From Aureococcus anophagefferens (Eukaryota; Sar; Pelagophyceae; Pelagomonadales; Pelagomonadaceae): a stretch of DNA of 64,000 bases. Shown piece after piece: positions 62,721 through 64,000 of the stretch; the stretch's first letter is position 1, and each line of letters begins with the position of its first letter. Made by a program: the position numbers and the translations under genes. A model generated the notes under the pieces. That model made no database searches. It saw nothing but the letters and a program-made list of their open reading frames with translations, and was not told where the DNA came from. Location: contig NW_008705566.1 in assembly GCF_000186865.1 (NCBI RefSeq), positions 2,039,699 through 2,103,698 on the forward strand, written 5' to 3'.

Positions 62721-64000
62721 ATGGCGTCGGACGACGACCTCGAGCCGAAGACGCGCTGCGGGCGGTGCCAGCAGCTGGGGTCGCGGGCCTTCTGGTACTC
62801 CATGGGCACGTCGCCGGAGAACGAGGGCTCCTGCCGCATCGTCATCATGGGCTGGGGCTTCCTCTTCATCTTCATGGCCTTCAACACGACGCAGACGATC
62901 CTGTCGACGGTGCTCCAGCACTACGTCGGCTCCGTGTCCCACGTCGAGTACGACCTCGGCATGGCTTCCCTCATGATCATGTACGTGACGACGTGCCCGT
63001 CGCTCTACGCCATCCCCGCGGTGATCCGGAGCCTCGGGGCCGTCGTGACGATGATGCTGGGCGGGCTGTGCTACGCGGTCTACATCATCTCCCTCATCTA
63101 CATCTGGGAGCCGACGGTGATCCTGAGCAGCGCGGTCGTCGGCGTCGGCCAGGCGGCGATCTGGGTGAGCCAGGGCGTGATCCTGACGTCGTCGAGCGAC
63201 GAGGCGACGCGCGGCACGGACGCGGGCCTCTTCTGGGGCATCTACTCGGCGTCGGGCATCGCGGGGCCCGCGTTCGGCTACGTCGTCTACCAGGGCATCG
63301 ACAGCCAGGGCTTCTTCCTCTTCGCGTCCGTCTGCACGCTCGTGGGCGTCTTCATCTTCCGGCTCCTGGCGAAGCGCCAGCGCGGGGAGGCGGACTACGA
63401 CGGAGCCGAGGCCGCGGCCGCGCCGCTGCGCGACGACGACGCCGAGGCGCCGAGCGGCGCGCCGCTCCTGGGCAAGGAGCAGGCGAAGCTCGCCGGGGCT
63501 TCCAAGGAGCTCGGTGCGCCGGAGGCGCCCCACGCGTGGCTCCGGCCCGGCTGGACGCCGGAGAAGGCCGGCGTGCTCGCGCGGCTCTCGCCGTTCATGT
63601 TCTTCATCGGGTCGTCCGACGGCTTCATCAACGGCGCCTTCCCCATCATCTTCGCGCCGACGGCGGTCCAGGAGGGCGCCGTCTTCCTCGTGTTTCTAGG
63701 GTGGGGCATCATGGAGACCTTCGGGGCCTTGATACTGTCGCGGTTCTCGGACACGCTCGGGCGCCGCGCGATGCTCGTGCTGGCCGTCTTCTTCTACATC
63801 ACGGCCATGGTCATCTGCTACTTCCTCATGGCCGTGCCCAAGGGCGACGGCGACCAGAAGGAGCTCCAGAAATTCCTGGGGCCCGTCTGGTTCGACGTGT
63901 CGTGGCTCGCGTTCGTCGCCGGCGCGCTCTTCGGCCTCAGCGACACGCTCAACAACACGCAGGCCTACGCGCTCATCGGCGACTACTTCGCGACGCCGCC
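62721..64000 (+). CDS. UNC-93-like major facilitator protein (5' part; runs off the right edge)
   Basis: From MASDDDLEPKTRCGRCQQLG, 426 residues are visible and the frame is still open at the edge. At least nine hydrophobic spans are seen, with N-T-T-Q-T-I-L-S-T-V-L in the first. G-Q-A-A-I-W-V-S-Q-G-V-I-L-T, then D-E-A-T-R-G-T-D-A-G-L-F-W-G-I-Y follow, a pattern of the UNC-93/DUF895 branch of the MFS. A cytosolic loop with Ala/Asp-rich sequence separates the two halves. The second half begins R-L-S-P-F-M-F-F-I-G-S-S-D-G-F, with R-F-S-D-T-L-G-R-R-A typical of MFS loop motifs. Substrate unknown; UNC-93 proteins regulate or transport ions and small molecules. Confidence 0.85.
   Translation, partial: MASDDDLEPKTRCGRCQQLGSRAFWYSMGTSPENEGSCRIVIMGWGFLFIFMAFNTTQTILSTVLQHYVGSVSHVEYDLGMASLMIMYVTTCPSLYAIPAVIRSLGAVVTMMLGGLCYAVYIISLIYIWEPTVILSSAVVGVGQAAIWVSQGVILTSSSDEATRGTDAGLFWGIYSASGIAGPAFGYVVYQGIDSQGFFLFASVCTLVGVFIFRLLAKRQRGEADYDGAEAAAAPLRDDDAEAPSGAPLLGKEQAKLAGASKELGAPEAPHAWLRPGWTPEKAGVLARLSPFMFFIGSSDGFINGAFPIIFAPTAVQEGAVFLVFLGWGIMETFGALILSRFSDTLGRRAMLVLAVFFYITAMVICYFLMAVPKGDGDQKELQKFLGPVWFDVSWLAFVAGALFGLSDTLNNTQAYALIGDYFATP

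Overview
This window looks like nuclear DNA of a photosynthetic stramenopile. The best fit is a pelagophyte close to Aureococcus; this is inferred from the sequence and no database was searched. The evidence is: about 70% GC; compact eukaryotic genes (MCM helicase, Cdc37, DENN, DHHC, SWR1 subunits); plastid presequences with a signal peptide followed by an ASAFAP-like motif (glutamate synthase, EF-Ts, an FAD monooxygenase); P-S-A-A-P-T linkers; a bZIP-PAS factor; and introns that are short repeats flanked by 8-bp target duplications, i.e. introner elements. A run of 50 N at 12456-12505 shows it is a draft scaffold. No tRNA, rRNA, CRISPR or autonomous transposon was recognised.

Layout. 1-9.1 kb: MCM6 5' end, a Pin1-type isomerase head-to-head with Cdc37, ferredoxin-type glutamate synthase and a probable thylakoid-lumen protein. 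9.3-17.6 kb: an SFI1-like repeat protein, a WD40 protein broken by the gap, a giant GH47-sulfotransferase fusion, and ETF-alpha. 17.8-24.4 kb: three paralogous small membrane proteins, a PH-like protein behind a minisatellite, and a plastid FAD monooxygenase split by an introner. 24.4-30.9 kb: a PLAC8-like protein, a delta-12 desaturase, a phytanoyl-dioxygenase remnant, a hexapeptide acyltransferase, a secreted protein and a SAP protein. 30.9-44 kb: PDZ-DENN, a protein with five near-identical 60-residue repeats, a repeat-rich non-genic stretch, an ankyrin protein, two decayed genes and a small nuclear-type protein. 44.4-57.6 kb: PDZ-OmpA, a GST with a duplicated presequence, a fused SWR1-complex subunit, a second secreted paralog, an SRPBCC protein, bZIP-PAS, PH-PDZ-GYF, a lectin-like membrane protein and a phosphatase. 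57.6-64 kb: a MITE-like element, a DHHC acyltransferase, EF-Ts, an arrestin-C2 protein with three introner introns, and the 5' part of an UNC-93-like transporter.

The most striking signal is intron birth. Three exactly 192-bp inverted-repeat elements sit in three unrelated genes with perfect 8-bp duplications. A second, shorter family supplies all three introns of the arrestin-C2 gene. Another intron contains a 146-bp inverted copy of an exon of the gene 3.4 kb away. Five of the eight introns that could be modelled use a GC donor. Domain fusions are the second theme: YL1 plus BCNT in one protein, GH47 plus sulfotransferase through seven repeats of an unrecognised module, and PDZ joined to DENN, OmpA or PH.

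Many genes are head-to-head with short shared promoters (Pin1/Cdc37 233 bp, GH47/ETFA 104 bp, DHHC/EF-Ts 227 bp) or tail-to-tail with almost no spacer, and one convergent pair overlaps at the stop codons. Several reading frames are broken (34.1, 41.3, 41.7, 42.9, 44.65 and 56.4 kb). Draft errors and real decay cannot be fully separated from the sequence alone.
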